This document shows, piece by piece, positions 1 to 8,808 of a stretch of DNA of 36,200 nucleotides. The stretch is from Prochlorococcus sp. AG-388-F11 (GTDB taxonomy: Bacteria > Cyanobacteriota > Cyanobacteriia > PCC-6307 > Cyanobiaceae): positions 1 through 36,200 of the forward strand of contig QCGP01000015.1 in NCBI GenBank assembly GCA_003279845.1, read 5' to 3'. Positions within the stretch are counted from its first letter, which is position 1, and each line of letters begins with the position of its first letter. The translations under genes and the position numbers were made by a program. A model generated the notes under the pieces. It did no database searches, was not told where the DNA came from, and saw only the letters and a list, made by a program, of their open reading frames with translations.

Positions 1-556
1 AAACTTTCAGGAATTAATTAATCTCTCAGAAAAAGGAGAATTAGATATAGATATAAAAGTTCTAATAACTAACAAAGATGAAGCCGGCTGTATTAAAAGA
101 GCTGAAATTAAAAAAATACCTCACAAAATTATAAGAGGCAAAGACTTTCCGCAAAAAGAGGCATTTGAATTAGAAATTGTAAATACATTAATTCATTACG
201 ATGTTGAACTTGTTGTTATGGCAGGTTGGATGAAAATTGTTACTCCATTTTTTATTAATAAATTTAAGAATAAGATAATAAATATTCACCCTTCATTACT
301 TCCGGCATATAAAGGTGGTACTGCCATAAAGGACTCTATATTAAATGGTTCAAAAATAACTGGTTGTTCAGTACATTTTGTAGAAGAGGAGGTAGATAGT
401 GGATCATTGATAATGCAAGCTGCTTTGTCAATTAGTGATGATGATGATATTGAATCACTTTCCAAAAGGATACAAATGCTTGAGCATAAAATTTTACCTC
501 ACTCAATCTCTCAAGCTGGTTTTTTGATAAGAAGTAATTTTATGGAAAATTATTAG
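1..556 (+). CDS. purN: Phosphoribosylglycinamide formyltransferase, 5' partial
   Basis: Transfers the formyl group of 10-formyl-THF to GAR in the third step of purine synthesis; cytosolic. The frame is open from base 2 to the stop at 556, and the first visible residues (NFQELINL) match the start of the family's first helix, so only about a dozen residues are missing upstream of the window. The substrate-binding loop VVMAGWM, the catalytic Asn-x-His in NIHPSLLPAYKGG, and the catalytic Asp in EEEVDSGSLI are all present. The first ATG visible in frame (218) is internal: it encodes the Met of MAGWM. The 3' end overlaps the end of the convergent argC by 17 bases. Function is secure from motifs; only the true start is unknown. 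Confidence 0.95.
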   Translation, partial: NFQELINLSEKGELDIDIKVLITNKDEAGCIKRAEIKKIPHKIIRGKDFPQKEAFELEIVNTLIHYDVELVVMAGWMKIVTPFFINKFKNKIINIHPSLLPAYKGGTAIKDSILNGSKITGCSVHFVEEEVDSGSLIMQAALSISDDDDIESLSKRIQMLEHKILPHSISQAGFLIRSNFMENY

Positions 557-1595
557 TTAAATCAAGACCTTCATCCATTGAAAATCCACTCATAATATTT
601 AAATTTTGAATTGCTTGCCCAGTCTGACCTTTTAACAAATTATCAATTGCAGATAAAATAATAATCCTTCCATTTCGAATATCAACTTTAACAGAAAGGA
701 AAATTTGGTTTGTATTTTTAACCCATTTAGTTGAAGGGTATGTATCTACAGGTAATACTTTAATATTTTTGAAATTTCTGTAATAATTATCCAAAAGAAT
801 TCTGCAATCATCAGAAGTTAATCCTGGATCTCTTAATCTCCCATATATAGTCGAATGCATACCCCTTGAAATTGGAACCAAATGAGGTGTAAAAAGCAGT
901 TCAATTTTATTTCCAGAAATTATAGATGCTATTTGCTCGATCTCTGAGGTATGTCTATGGTTTATCAATCCATATGCTGATAAGCCTTCACCACATTCTG
1001 ATAAAAGTAGCTTTTGGTTTGGTTCTCGACCTCCTCCAGAGGTTCCGCTTTTAGAATCAATCACTATTCCTTCATTTTCAATAATTCCTTGCGAAAGATA
1101 AGGAACTAATGGAATAAGAGCAGAGGTTGGATAGCATCCTGGACAGGCAATTAATCTTCCTTTTGAAATGGCTTCCTTATTTATTTCAGGAAGACCGTAG
1201 ACTGCCTCCTTACATAAATCATCATCATTTCTTTTATAAATAGCAGCTTCTTTGGAATATACATTTTTCCATTCATCTAAAGACTTATATCTGTAATCAG
1301 CAGATAAATCAATAACTTTAAGTCCTCGGTCTAATAATTTCCTTGTCAATGTTGAAGATAGGCCATTTGGTAAGCAAAGGAAAGCAACATTTGAATTTTT
1401 TGAAATATTATCTACGGAAATTTCTTCAATATAAGGATCATTATCTAGATAAATAAATGGAAAATTATCATTCCACTTTGATCCGGATGTTTTATTACCC
1501 CCTAAAAATGAAATTTTGTATTTTTTAATTTTCTTTAAGAGATTTACCGCTTGAATACCGCCGTAACCAGTAGCACCTACTATTGCAACATTCAT
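540..1595 (-). CDS. argC: N-acetyl-gamma-glutamyl-phosphate reductase
   Basis: NADPH-dependent reduction of N-acetylglutamyl phosphate to the semialdehyde, third step of arginine synthesis; cytosolic. 351 residues, normal for the family. The N-terminal dinucleotide-binding loop VGATGYGG is at residues 6-13. The active-site Cys sits in IACPGCYPTSAL (Cys154), and the His-containing PISRGMHSTIY segment lies further on. It starts with ATG at 1595 and diverges from ribBA across an 88-base gap that must hold both promoters. Its last 17 bases overlap the end of purN on the other strand. No oddities in key residues. Confidence 0.95.
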   Translation of the reverse strand: MNVAIVGATGYGGIQAVNLLKKIKKYKISFLGGNKTSGSKWNDNFPFIYLDNDPYIEEISVDNISKNSNVAFLCLPNGLSSTLTRKLLDRGLKVIDLSADYRYKSLDEWKNVYSKEAAIYKRNDDDLCKEAVYGLPEINKEAISKGRLIACPGCYPTSALIPLVPYLSQGIIENEGIVIDSKSGTSGGGREPNQKLLLSECGEGLSAYGLINHRHTSEIEQIASIISGNKIELLFTPHLVPISRGMHSTIYGRLRDPGLTSDDCRILLDNYYRNFKNIKVLPVDTYPSTKWVKNTNQIFLSVKVDIRNGRIIILSAIDNLLKGQTGQAIQNLNIMSGFSMDEGLDLTNNFP

Positions 1596-1683
1596 TTCTT
1601 TGAATTGGCAGACTTTGAGATAGGATTATAAAGTGTTGAATTTAAGGTAACTAAAACACTATTTTTCTATATTGATAGGAATA

Positions 1684-3408
1684 ATGAAAGAAACAAGTCC
1701 CAAATCAAATAATGGAACAATTTTGGATATAAATGAATCTTTTAAAATTGAATTTGATCCTATCAGCGATGCGTTGGCAGCCATAAGAAATGGTGAATGC
1801 ATAATTGTTGTAGATGATGAAAGAAGAGAAAATGAAGGAGATTTAATATGTGCGGCTCAGTTTGCAACTCCACAGCAAATTAATTTTATGGCTACTGAGG
1901 GACGTGGTCTTATATGCCTAGCAATGCAAGGTGAAAAACTTGATTCTTTAGATTTACCATTAATGGTAGATAGAAATACAGATGAAAATCAAACAGCTTT
2001 TACAGTATCAATTGATGCTGGACCTGAAAATAATGTTACTACCGGAATTTCCGCTGAAGACAGGGCAAAGACAATACAAGTTGCTATAAACCCAAATACG
2101 AAACCTGATGATTTAAGGAGGCCGGGACATATTTTTCCATTAAGAGCTAAAAAAGGTGGAGTATTAAAAAGGGCAGGTCATACCGAAGCGGCTGTAGATA
2201 TTGCTGCAATGTCAGGTCTTTATCCCGCTGGAGTGATTTGTGAAATACAAAATCCTGACGGTTCGATGTCAAGACTTCCACAACTTAAAGAGTATGCAAA
2301 ACAGTGGGGAATGAAATTAATATCAATAGCTGATTTAATAAGTTATCGGTTTCAAACTGAGAGATTTGTATTTAGAAAATCTGATGCTGTTCTTCCAAGT
2401 ATTTTTGGTAATTTCAAAGCTTATGGATATGTTAATGAACTAGATGGTTCAGAGCACGTTGCATTAGTTAAACAAAAATCATCGAAATTAAGCGAACCTG
2501 TACTAGTAAGAATGCATTCAGAGTGCTTAACTGGTGATGCTTTTGGATCATTACGTTGTGATTGTAGACCCCAGTTAGAGGCTGCTTTATCAAGAATAGA
2601 AAAGGAGGAAGAAGGAGTTGTTGTTTACTTGAGACAAGAGGGCAGAGGTATTGGTCTAATAAATAAATTAAAAGCTTACAGTTTACAAGATGGTGGATTA
2701 GACACTGTAGAAGCTAATGAAAAATTAGGTTTTCCAGCTGATCTCAGAAATTATGGAGTTGGAGCACAAATTTTAACTGATTTAGGTATAAAAAAATTAA
2801 AATTACTAACCAACAATCCTAGAAAGATTGCTGGATTAGGTGGTTATGGAATAGAAGTTATTAAGAGAGTTCCATTAGTTATTTGTCCAAACGATAATAA
2901 TGCAGAATATTTGAGTGTTAAAAAAACAAAGTTAGGCCACTTGATTGATGATGATAATTCTAATTCCAGTAATGTTGATCCATTTATATCAATTTTTCTT
3001 GACGGAAAATATAAATCTATTGATTTAGTTCCAATAAAAAATAAAGTTATTAAATTCTGTAGTGAACAAAACATTAATATTAAACTTGAAAGTAGTCCAA
3101 GATTATTGGCGTTTTGGAACAGACCAAAATTAGTATGGAGAATTTTACATGATCAGAATAGAACCAATTCCAACATTAATGATGAGGAAATAAAGAATAT
3201 AGAATTATTTATTCAGTTTTTATTCAAATATGAAAATAGTACAAAGATTGGAATTATTGTTTCTAGAAACATTGAACAAGCATTACACCCAAAAAGTAGC
3301 ATCAAACTAATCAATACTAAATTCACTATTAATAACGAAATCTTATATTCTTCTACAAGAAAATTTAATCTAGATAAAGAGACATTCAGTATTGTTTTTG
3401 AAGGATAA
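1684..3408 (+). CDS. ribBA: Bifunctional riboflavin synthesis enzyme RibBA with C-terminal extension
   Basis: Fuses 3,4-dihydroxy-2-butanone-4-phosphate synthase (RibB) to GTP cyclohydrolase II (RibA), the two entry reactions of riboflavin synthesis. Numbering is from a possible TTG at 1672; ATG at 1684 (residue 5) is the better start. RibB spans about 30-225 with the acidic motif [10 protein letters not shown] (48-57). RibA spans about 230-425 with zinc ligands in [16 protein letters not shown] (Cys285, 296, 298) and the GTP-site motif RQEGRGIGL (321-329). Residues about 430-578 are an extra Asn/Ile/Lys-rich tail of roughly 150 residues, absent from ordinary RibBA proteins of about 400 residues. 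It resembles the tails I associate with cyanobacterial RibBA; its role is unknown to me. The gene ends 4 bases from convergent ppiB. Confidence 0.95.
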   Translation: MKETSPKSNNGTILDINESFKIEFDPISDALAAIRNGECIIVVDDERRENEGDLICAAQFATPQQINFMATEGRGLICLAMQGEKLDSLDLPLMVDRNTDENQTAFTVSIDAGPENNVTTGISAEDRAKTIQVAINPNTKPDDLRRPGHIFPLRAKKGGVLKRAGHTEAAVDIAAMSGLYPAGVICEIQNPDGSMSRLPQLKEYAKQWGMKLISIADLISYRFQTERFVFRKSDAVLPSIFGNFKAYGYVNELDGSEHVALVKQKSSKLSEPVLVRMHSECLTGDAFGSLRCDCRPQLEAALSRIEKEEEGVVVYLRQEGRGIGLINKLKAYSLQDGGLDTVEANEKLGFPADLRNYGVGAQILTDLGIKKLKLLTNNPRKIAGLGGYGIEVIKRVPLVICPNDNNAEYLSVKKTKLGHLIDDDNSNSSNVDPFISIFLDGKYKSIDLVPIKNKVIKFCSEQNINIKLESSPRLLAFWNRPKLVWRILHDQNRTNSNINDEEIKNIELFIQFLFKYENSTKIGIIVSRNIEQALHPKSSIKLINTKFTINNEILYSSTRKFNLDKETFSIVFEG

Positions 3409-3412
3409 ATTA

Positions 3413-3850
3413 CTATTTTAAAGTCGCTTTTAGAATCTTTGAACCATTAGTAAGCTTTAGAACTACATCCATATCATCTGTCTTTCCAAAAACAGTATGA
3501 ACTCCATCGAGATGAGGCTGTGGTTCATAGACTATGAAAAACTGACTACCACCTGTATCCATTCCTGCATGAGCCATAGAAAGTGACCCTTTCAGATGTT
3601 TATTTGAATTAATTTCACATTTAATATTATATCCAGGACCTCCAGTTCCAGGCATACCAGATGCTCCGTCACGAGTATTAGGACATCCACCCTGAGCCAT
3701 AAATCCAGGAATAACTCTGTGAAATGCTAGACCATCATAAAAACCATCACTAATCAAATTGGTGAAGTTTTTAACTGTATTAGGTGCGTCGTCAGAGAAA
3801 AATTCAATATTAATGTTTCCAACTTCTGTTTCAAATAATGCAGTTGTCAT
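3413..3850 (-). CDS. ppiB: Peptidyl-prolyl cis-trans isomerase, cyclophilin type
   Basis: Catalyses proline cis-trans isomerisation during protein folding. 145 residues forming a single cyclophilin domain without signal peptide, so cytosolic. The active-site segments are clear: [13 protein letters not shown] (catalytic Arg), the [18 protein letters not shown] strand, and [11 protein letters not shown]. The last has His where cyclosporin-sensitive eukaryotic cyclophilins have Trp, as is usual in bacteria. It is the last gene of a minus-strand run that begins with dnaK and dnaJ, 38 bases behind a DUF3110 gene. This suggests co-expression with the chaperones, but a separate promoter in the gap cannot be excluded. 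Confidence 0.93.
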   Translation of the reverse strand: MTTALFETEVGNINIEFFSDDAPNTVKNFTNLISDGFYDGLAFHRVIPGFMAQGGCPNTRDGASGMPGTGGPGYNIKCEINSNKHLKGSLSMAHAGMDTGGSQFFIVYEPQPHLDGVHTVFGKTDDMDVVLKLTNGSKILKATLK

Positions 3851-3888
3851 GTTTTATTTGTTTGATAATTATTATGATATTTTAATAG

Positions 3889-4272
3889 CTAAAGTAACTT
3901 TTCAAGGTTTTCCTTAATGGTATTTATATCAATGTTATCTTTATTACTATTTTTGTCTTCCTCCCAATTTTCAAATTCCAGGTTTTTCTGGGGTGGAGAA
4001 ATTAACAACCTATCTTCTGCGGTTTTAGGTACAAAATTTTTTTCTACTAATTTGTATTCATAATCTAATTTAATGCAGAAATCTTTAATTTCCTCAATGT
4101 TGATCATTTCAACTGTTGGCAAAGGAAAATCTTGAGCTTCTAGTAGGCCACAATATCTTGTTGCATCATCCTTATCTTCAAACATAAGAACAATGGTCCT
4201 TCCTTTAAGTTCGATTGAATGAATTCCTTCCTTATCTGTTCCTGAATTATATAAAAGAACAAATATGTTCAT
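3889..4272 (-). CDS. DUF3110 family protein
   Basis: Small cyanobacterial protein of unknown function; I recognise the N-terminal domain as DUF3110 from its opening MNIFVLLYNSGTDKEGIHS and the following segment VLMFEDKDDATRYCGLLEAQ (family recognition, no search run). The domain covers about the first 90 residues. The last 35 residues are charged, Asn/Asp/Lys-rich and probably flexible. Two in-frame ATGs exist at 4281 and 4272. I chose 4272 because family members begin at this Met; neither has a good Shine-Dalgarno. No signal peptide or membrane segment. It lies 33 bases behind dnaJ and ahead of ppiB on the same strand, so a link to protein folding is possible but only inferred. Confidence 0.85.
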   Translation of the reverse strand: MNIFVLLYNSGTDKEGIHSIELKGRTIVLMFEDKDDATRYCGLLEAQDFPLPTVEMINIEEIKDFCIKLDYEYKLVEKNFVPKTAEDRLLISPPQKNLEFENWEEDKNSNKDNIDINTIKENLEKLL

Positions 4273-4305
4273 AAGTATCATTTTTTCTATTTATATAATA
4301 TTTGA

Positions 4306-5232
4306 TTAAGAATCAGAAAGTGATAATTCTTGTAATCTTGTATATAAAGCAATTTCTTCATCATTAATATCAGCAGGTATCACTACCAAGATTTCAACAT
4401 ATTGATCACCTACATTGTCTTCGAAAGTTAAACCCCTACCTTTCAAACGTAACATTCTTCCCGTAGATGATTTTGGTGGTACTTGAAGTGTGACATTTCC
4501 ATCAAGGGTAGGAACCTCTACTGCACAACCAAGAAGAGCATCATGAGGAAATAACTCTAATTTATAAAGAACTCTTAAACCATCAATTCTTAGACCACTT
4601 TCCGTTTGAACTTTTAACTGTAGATAATGATCTTTACCTCCTCTTGCAATATTTTCAAGTCTTAATCGCCATCCATCTCCAGCGAAAGGAGGGGTATCAA
4701 CTTCTACTACAGTTTCATCTTCAAGCTCAATTAAAATTGAAGATCCATTTAAAGCCTCATCAGGAGTTAATTCAATAACTGTTTCAATATCTTGGTGGAG
4801 TTTAACTAGAGGAGGCTCTTCTGGAGAGGTTGTAGGGTATTGATAATTGTTAAATTCATCATTATTTGTATTTATCGATTCATCATCAAATTCTTCATCA
4901 TCATATTCCTCGTAATTCTTTGGTGAGTATTCATATCCAAATAATGAATCAAGATAATCTTGAAAATCAGGAAACCCTGTCTGGAAATTGTTATTTTCGT
5001 ATTTATCCTTGATATTTTCATCTGAACTATTTTTTCTTAAATTAGGATCACGTAAATATTCATATGCTTCGTTAATTAATTTAAATCTTTCTTCTGCATT
5101 AAGATCATTTTTATTTAAATCTGGATGCCATTTTCTTGCTTCTCTTCGAAAGGCCTTTTTAAGTTCTTTATCATCGAAATCAGGTGATAAACCCAAAATC
5201 GACAAATAGTCTTTTTTAGAGGAAGTAGTCAT
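4306..5232 (-). CDS. dnaJ: DnaJ-type co-chaperone without zinc finger
   Basis: J-domain protein that stimulates the ATPase of the DnaK encoded just upstream. The J domain has the HPD motif in ARKWHPDLNK (residues 36-38 from ATG 5232). The Gly/Phe linker and Cys-rich zinc fingers are absent. In their place is an acidic, Asn/Tyr/Glu-rich linker of about 80 residues. The C-terminal substrate-binding beta domains are recognisable in GRMLRLKGRGL and in DGLRVLYKLELFPHDALLG, as in CbpA-like J proteins. The frame extends upstream to an ATG at 5265, but [13 protein letters not shown] at 5232 is the sensible start. It overlaps the dnaK stop by 17 bases, suggesting translational coupling. The order dnaK then dnaJ recalls the dnaK3-dnaJ pair of other cyanobacteria. 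Confidence 0.9.
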   Translation of the reverse strand: MTTSSKKDYLSILGLSPDFDDKELKKAFRREARKWHPDLNKNDLNAEERFKLINEAYEYLRDPNLRKNSSDENIKDKYENNNFQTGFPDFQDYLDSLFGYEYSPKNYEEYDDEEFDDESINTNNDEFNNYQYPTTSPEEPPLVKLHQDIETVIELTPDEALNGSSILIELEDETVVEVDTPPFAGDGWRLRLENIARGGKDHYLQLKVQTESGLRIDGLRVLYKLELFPHDALLGCAVEVPTLDGNVTLQVPPKSSTGRMLRLKGRGLTFEDNVGDQYVEILVVIPADINDEEIALYTRLQELSLSDS

Positions 5233-7213
5233 TGTCCCATGGATCATCGTCCCTAGAATTACCATACCTCGAATTTCTATAATTTCTATTCATTTGATTA
5301 TCCCAAGGATCATCATCCCAATAATCATCTGAAAAGAGTTCATCCTTTAATGATCCAAATGTATTTTTAATGCCCTGTAAGGGATTATTATCAGTTTTCT
5401 TTTCTGCTGCAAATTTTCTGTTTAAGCCGAATAATGCCTCTTGAAGAGCACTAACTGAAATTTCTAGTTCTTGAGGATCATCGTCATCTATATACTCTTC
5501 AACATCTTGAATGGCTAATTCAACTGCTCGTTGTTGCCTTTCGGCTCCATAAGGACCAAATTCTAATGAAGCATCCCTAAGTCTTCTCTCAGCTTGCGCA
5601 ATAAGAGTTAAAGCACTATTTTTTCTATCAATTACAGATCTTCTCTTCCTATCTTCATTAGCTTTTGCTTTAGCTTCTTCAATTATCGAATTTATTTCTT
5701 GTTCGTTTAAATTAGAACCTCCAGAGATTGTAACAGTTTGCTTTCTTCCTGTTGTTCTATCAGTTGCACTTACTTCTAAAAGGCCATTAGCATCAATATC
5801 AAATGCTACCTGGACTTGAGGAATCCCTCTTGGAGCTGGTGGTATTCCTGATAGTCTAAATTTACCAAGTGATTTATTTTCAGAGGCTAAAGGCCTTTCT
5901 CCCTGCCGTACTTGAACAACAACTGATGATTGATTAGCTTCGGAAGTACTAAAAACATCTGATTGTCTAACTGGTATTGGGGTATTACGAGGAATGAGTA
6001 CCTTCATAAGACCACCAATAGTTTCTAAACCTAAAGATAAAGGAGTAACGTCATTTAGGAGTAAATCTTGTAAATCACCACTAATAATTCCAGATTGTAT
6101 CGCAGCTCCAACTGCTACGACTTCATCAGGATTTACAGATTGACATGGTTCATTAGGAACAAGAGTCTTAACTAATTGTTGAACCATTGGAATTCTAGTG
6201 CTGCCACCTACAAGAACTACCTCATCAATATCTTCTGCGTTCCATCCAGAATCATCTAAAGCAATTTGGACAGGCTCTAGTAATCTATCTAGTAAATCTT
6301 GTGATAATGATTCAAATATTTTTCTATCTAAGGTTTCTTCAATATGTAATGGCCCCTCTTTACTTGTGGTGATAAAAGGTAAGGATATTTTTGTTTTTTG
6401 CAATCCTGATAATTCACATTTAGCTTTTTCGGCGGCTTCAGTTAGTCTCTGTAAAGCTTGTCTATCCCTTCTTAGATCAATTTCATGTTTAGTAAGAAAT
6501 TTTTCAGCGAGCCAATCTACTATTTTTGAGTCAAAATTGTTTCCTCCTAACTGTGTATCACCACATGTTGCTTTAACATCAAATACACCATTAGAAATTT
6601 TTAATAATGAAACATCAAATGTTCCTCCCCCTAAATCAAAAACCAAAACATTATTAGAAGAACTTTTTTCAAAGCCATAAGCTAGAGCAGCTGCAGTAGG
6701 CTCATTTAGGATTCTATCAACTTTGATGCCAGCCAAAATTGCAGAATCCTTTGTAGCCTGTCTTTGTGATTCATTAAAGTAAGCAGGGACTGTAATAACT
6801 GCAGAGTCAACAGTATCTCCAAGATATGTTTCAGCATCATTAATTAATTTTCTAATCAACGAGCTCACTAATTCTTCTGGTGCATACTCTCTTTCGGTAT
6901 TTGGACTAAGAACCCTAACGCTTCCATTGGTATTAGCTTTTACGTTATAAGGAACTGAAATACTATTCTCATCTAATTCATCCCAGTCACTACCAATAAA
7001 TCTTTTTAAGTTATAAAAAGTATTCTTAGGATTTAGAACAAGTTGTCTTCTAGCTTGGTCACCTATTACTATTTCCTTTTCTTTTGTAAATCCAACTATT
7101 GAAGGTGTAGTTCTAGAACCCTCAGAATTTGCAATAACAATTGGACGTCCAGCTTCTATAACTCCTACAACAGAGTTAGTAGTACCTAAATCAATTCCAA
7201 CTATTTGCCCCAT
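5216..7213 (-). CDS. dnaK: Hsp70 chaperone DnaK (DnaK3-like)
   Basis: ATP-driven chaperone, 665 residues. The ATPase domain shows the phosphate loops GIDLGTTNS (6-14) and [12 protein letters not shown] (191-202) and the adenosine motif [11 protein letters not shown]. The substrate-binding domain follows. Instead of the usual EEVD-like or DAEF end, the C-terminus (about 624-665) is Asp/Trp/Asn/Arg-rich with the heptad DDDPWDN twice (633-639 and 655-661). The extended acidic tail and the overlapping dnaJ agree with the cyanobacterial DnaK3 type, which in model strains is associated with thylakoids; that is an inference from family knowledge. It starts with ATG at 7213 behind a 213-base gap to tRNA-Ser. 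No CIRCE inverted repeat is visible upstream. Confidence 0.95.
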   Translation of the reverse strand: MGQIVGIDLGTTNSVVGVIEAGRPIVIANSEGSRTTPSIVGFTKEKEIVIGDQARRQLVLNPKNTFYNLKRFIGSDWDELDENSISVPYNVKANTNGSVRVLSPNTEREYAPEELVSSLIRKLINDAETYLGDTVDSAVITVPAYFNESQRQATKDSAILAGIKVDRILNEPTAAALAYGFEKSSSNNVLVFDLGGGTFDVSLLKISNGVFDVKATCGDTQLGGNNFDSKIVDWLAEKFLTKHEIDLRRDRQALQRLTEAAEKAKCELSGLQKTKISLPFITTSKEGPLHIEETLDRKIFESLSQDLLDRLLEPVQIALDDSGWNAEDIDEVVLVGGSTRIPMVQQLVKTLVPNEPCQSVNPDEVVAVGAAIQSGIISGDLQDLLLNDVTPLSLGLETIGGLMKVLIPRNTPIPVRQSDVFSTSEANQSSVVVQVRQGERPLASENKSLGKFRLSGIPPAPRGIPQVQVAFDIDANGLLEVSATDRTTGRKQTVTISGGSNLNEQEINSIIEEAKAKANEDRKRRSVIDRKNSALTLIAQAERRLRDASLEFGPYGAERQQRAVELAIQDVEEYIDDDDPQELEISVSALQEALFGLNRKFAAEKKTDNNPLQGIKNTFGSLKDELFSDDYWDDDPWDNQMNRNYRNSRYGNSRDDDPWDNDYFL

Positions 7214-7426
7214 GATTTTAGATCGCTAAAGTAAAGCAAAATTTACTAATAATTTAATTAATTTTTATCTTAGATATTTACATATAATAGTAAAAATCAA
7301 ATATTTTCAACTTAATTTAAATAAATAAGATTATTTATAACTTGTTAAAAAGATTACTATGTATTTTAAAAGATTCTTTAAAAACAAAGATGTTGATGTA
7401 GTTAACCAAAATAAACTAATATAAAA

Positions 7427-7513
7427 CGGAGAGAGAGGGATTCGAACCCTCGATAAAGTTGCCCCTATACAGCATTTCCAGTGCTGCGCCTTCAACCACT
7501 CGGCCACCTCTCC
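7427..7513 (-). tRNA. tRNA-Ser (anticodon GGA)
   Basis: 87 bases that fold as a class II tRNA on the minus strand. The acceptor GGAGAGG pairs with TCTCTCC (one G-T pair), with discriminator G. The D arm contains GGCCGAGTGGTTGAAGGC. The anticodon stem CAGCA/TGCTG encloses CTGGAAA, giving anticodon GGA. A long variable arm follows, and the T arm is GAGGG-TTCGAAT-CCCTC. It reads UCU/UCC serine codons. CCA is not encoded; the RNA end is followed by GTTTTAT on its own strand. The gene diverges from the ferredoxin gene and lies upstream of dnaK on the same strand. Confidence 0.97.
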
Positions 7514-7561
7514 CAAGATAACCATCTTAACTCTTGATAATCCCATTTTAGAGGAAATTAT

Positions 7562-7936
7562 TTGAAAAAGACTTTCACAGTCACGATTAAAAATAAGGAA
7601 ACCGGAAGGGTCTACCAAGAGGAGGTTAATAGTGATGATTACATACTTAAGGAATTTGAAAAGAAAGGTTTCAAACTTGCATTTTCATGTAGAAATGGTT
7701 GCTGCACTAGTTGTGCAGTTAAAATAATATCTGGTGCTTTGCAACAACCTGAAGCCATGGGTATATCTCAAGCCTTAAAAGAAAAAGGTTATGCACTCCT
7801 TTGTGTCGCGAAAGTAACTTCAGATCTTGAGGTTGAAACTACATATGAAGATGAAGTTTATGATTTACAATTTGGACAATATTTTGGGAGAGGAAATACA
7901 AGAGTTGCGCCACCTTGGGAATTTGAGGAAGATTAA
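7562..7936 (+). CDS. Plant-type [2Fe-2S] ferredoxin with C-terminal extension (Fed2/FdC2-like)
   Basis: Soluble electron carrier. The cluster ligands follow the C-x4-C-x2-C-x29-C pattern: Cys43, Cys48, Cys51 and Cys81, in FSCRNGCCTSC and ALLCVAK. Photosynthetic PetF is about 98 residues; this protein has 124, the extra 25 forming a tail with QFGQYFGRGNTRVAPPWEF. Such a tail is characteristic of the Fed2/FdC2 ferredoxins conserved from cyanobacteria to plants, reported in Synechocystis to act in the low-iron response. That assignment is from memory of the family. The start is TTG at 7562, supported by GAGG at 7551-7554 seven bases upstream, with no ATG nearby. The phosphatase gene follows 5 bases later. 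Confidence 0.9.
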   Translation: MKKTFTVTIKNKETGRVYQEEVNSDDYILKEFEKKGFKLAFSCRNGCCTSCAVKIISGALQQPEAMGISQALKEKGYALLCVAKVTSDLEVETTYEDEVYDLQFGQYFGRGNTRVAPPWEFEED

Positions 7937-7941
7937 TTATT

Positions 7942-8790
7942 ATGTTTGAATTAAGTGAAATAGAAGATATTGCAAATAAAGTAAACTTATCCAGTTTGTA
8001 TGAGATAGCAAAGAATTCCGCTCAGATTGGCAATGAAATTTTAAAAGTTAATTACAATAAAGTTCAGAAAATTTCATCAAAAGGTAGGAAGGGTGATCTA
8101 GTTACCAATGTAGATTTGGAAGTTGAAAATAAAATAAAAGAATATTTATTAGAAGAGACACCAAATATATCTATAAATGCAGAGGAATCGGGTAAATTAA
8201 CCAAATCTTCGGATTTAACGTGGTGTATAGACCCTTTAGACGGTACAACAAATTATTCCCATGGATATCCTTTTTTTGGAACTTCTATTGGTCTTGTATA
8301 TAAAAATAAGCCAATTATAGGCGCTATTTCAGTACCTTATTTAAATGAACTATATTCAGCCTGTATAGGTTTAGGCTCATTCTGCAATGATAGTGAAATT
8401 AAGGTATCAAATCCCTCTAATCTTTCTGATAGTCTACTTGTAACTGGTTTCTCTTATGACAGATTTGAGACAGAGGATAATAATTATGCTGAATTTTGTT
8501 ATTTAACGCATAAAACTAGAGGCGTTAGAAGAGGAGGTGCAGCAGCTGTTGATCTAGCATTTGTTGCGGCAGGTAAGGTAGATGGATACTGGGAAAGAGG
8601 ATTGGAGGTATGGGACCTAGCGGCCGGTGCTATCATTGTAAAAGAGGCTGGTGGTATTATTTCTGATTATCCATCAGGCGAATTTAATATAAGTTCAGGA
8701 AGAATTTTAGCTTGTTCTCCCAGCCTTGAGAATGAATTAAAAAATGAACTAGATAAAGTCTCTCCATTTAAAAAAAATCTCTATACCTAA
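7942..8790 (+). CDS. suhB: Inositol monophosphatase family phosphatase
   Basis: Mg-dependent, Li-sensitive-type sugar-phosphate phosphatase, 282 residues. The metal-binding signature is complete: Glu in NAEESG (81-82), DPLDGTTNYSHGYP (97-110) and the second signature EVWDLAAGAIIVKEAGG with Asp225. The physiological substrate is open: inositol-1-phosphate, another sugar phosphate, or histidinol phosphate. The hisZ gene starts 18 bases downstream, and plant and actinobacterial histidinol-phosphate phosphatases belong to this same superfamily, which makes histidinol phosphate a reasonable alternative. Ferredoxin-phosphatase adjacency also occurs, as I recall, in Synechocystis (sll1382-sll1383), so the neighbours may be conserved for another reason. 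Confidence 0.88.
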   Translation: MFELSEIEDIANKVNLSSLYEIAKNSAQIGNEILKVNYNKVQKISSKGRKGDLVTNVDLEVENKIKEYLLEETPNISINAEESGKLTKSSDLTWCIDPLDGTTNYSHGYPFFGTSIGLVYKNKPIIGAISVPYLNELYSACIGLGSFCNDSEIKVSNPSNLSDSLLVTGFSYDRFETEDNNYAEFCYLTHKTRGVRRGGAAAVDLAFVAAGKVDGYWERGLEVWDLAAGAIIVKEAGGIISDYPSGEFNISSGRILACSPSLENELKNELDKVSPFKKNLYT

Positions 8791-8808
8791 AATTAGTTAA
8801 ATATTAAA

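Noticed and set aside
6198..6680. 160-codon frame on the plus strand inside dnaK.
   Set aside because: Antisense to a well-conserved gene, with composition of a complementary frame (Ser/Leu-rich) and no recognisable domain.
7284..7310. Possible dnaK promoter on the minus strand (TTGAAA at 7310-7305, TATTAT at 7289-7284).
   Set aside because: Spacing of 15 is short and similar hexamers occur by chance throughout this AT-rich sequence; not enough to call.
7359..7424. A 21-codon open frame on the plus strand upstream of the tRNA-Ser gene (MYFKRFFKNKDV...).
   Set aside because: Too short, no Shine-Dalgarno, ends against the tRNA, and such frames are expected by chance in AT-rich DNA. The 213-base gap otherwise shows only AT-rich promoter-like sequence for dnaK.
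7331..7618. Long minus-strand frame of 95 codons spanning the tRNA gene.
   Set aside because: It runs through the tRNA-Ser structure and the start of the ferredoxin gene; a shadow of these features.
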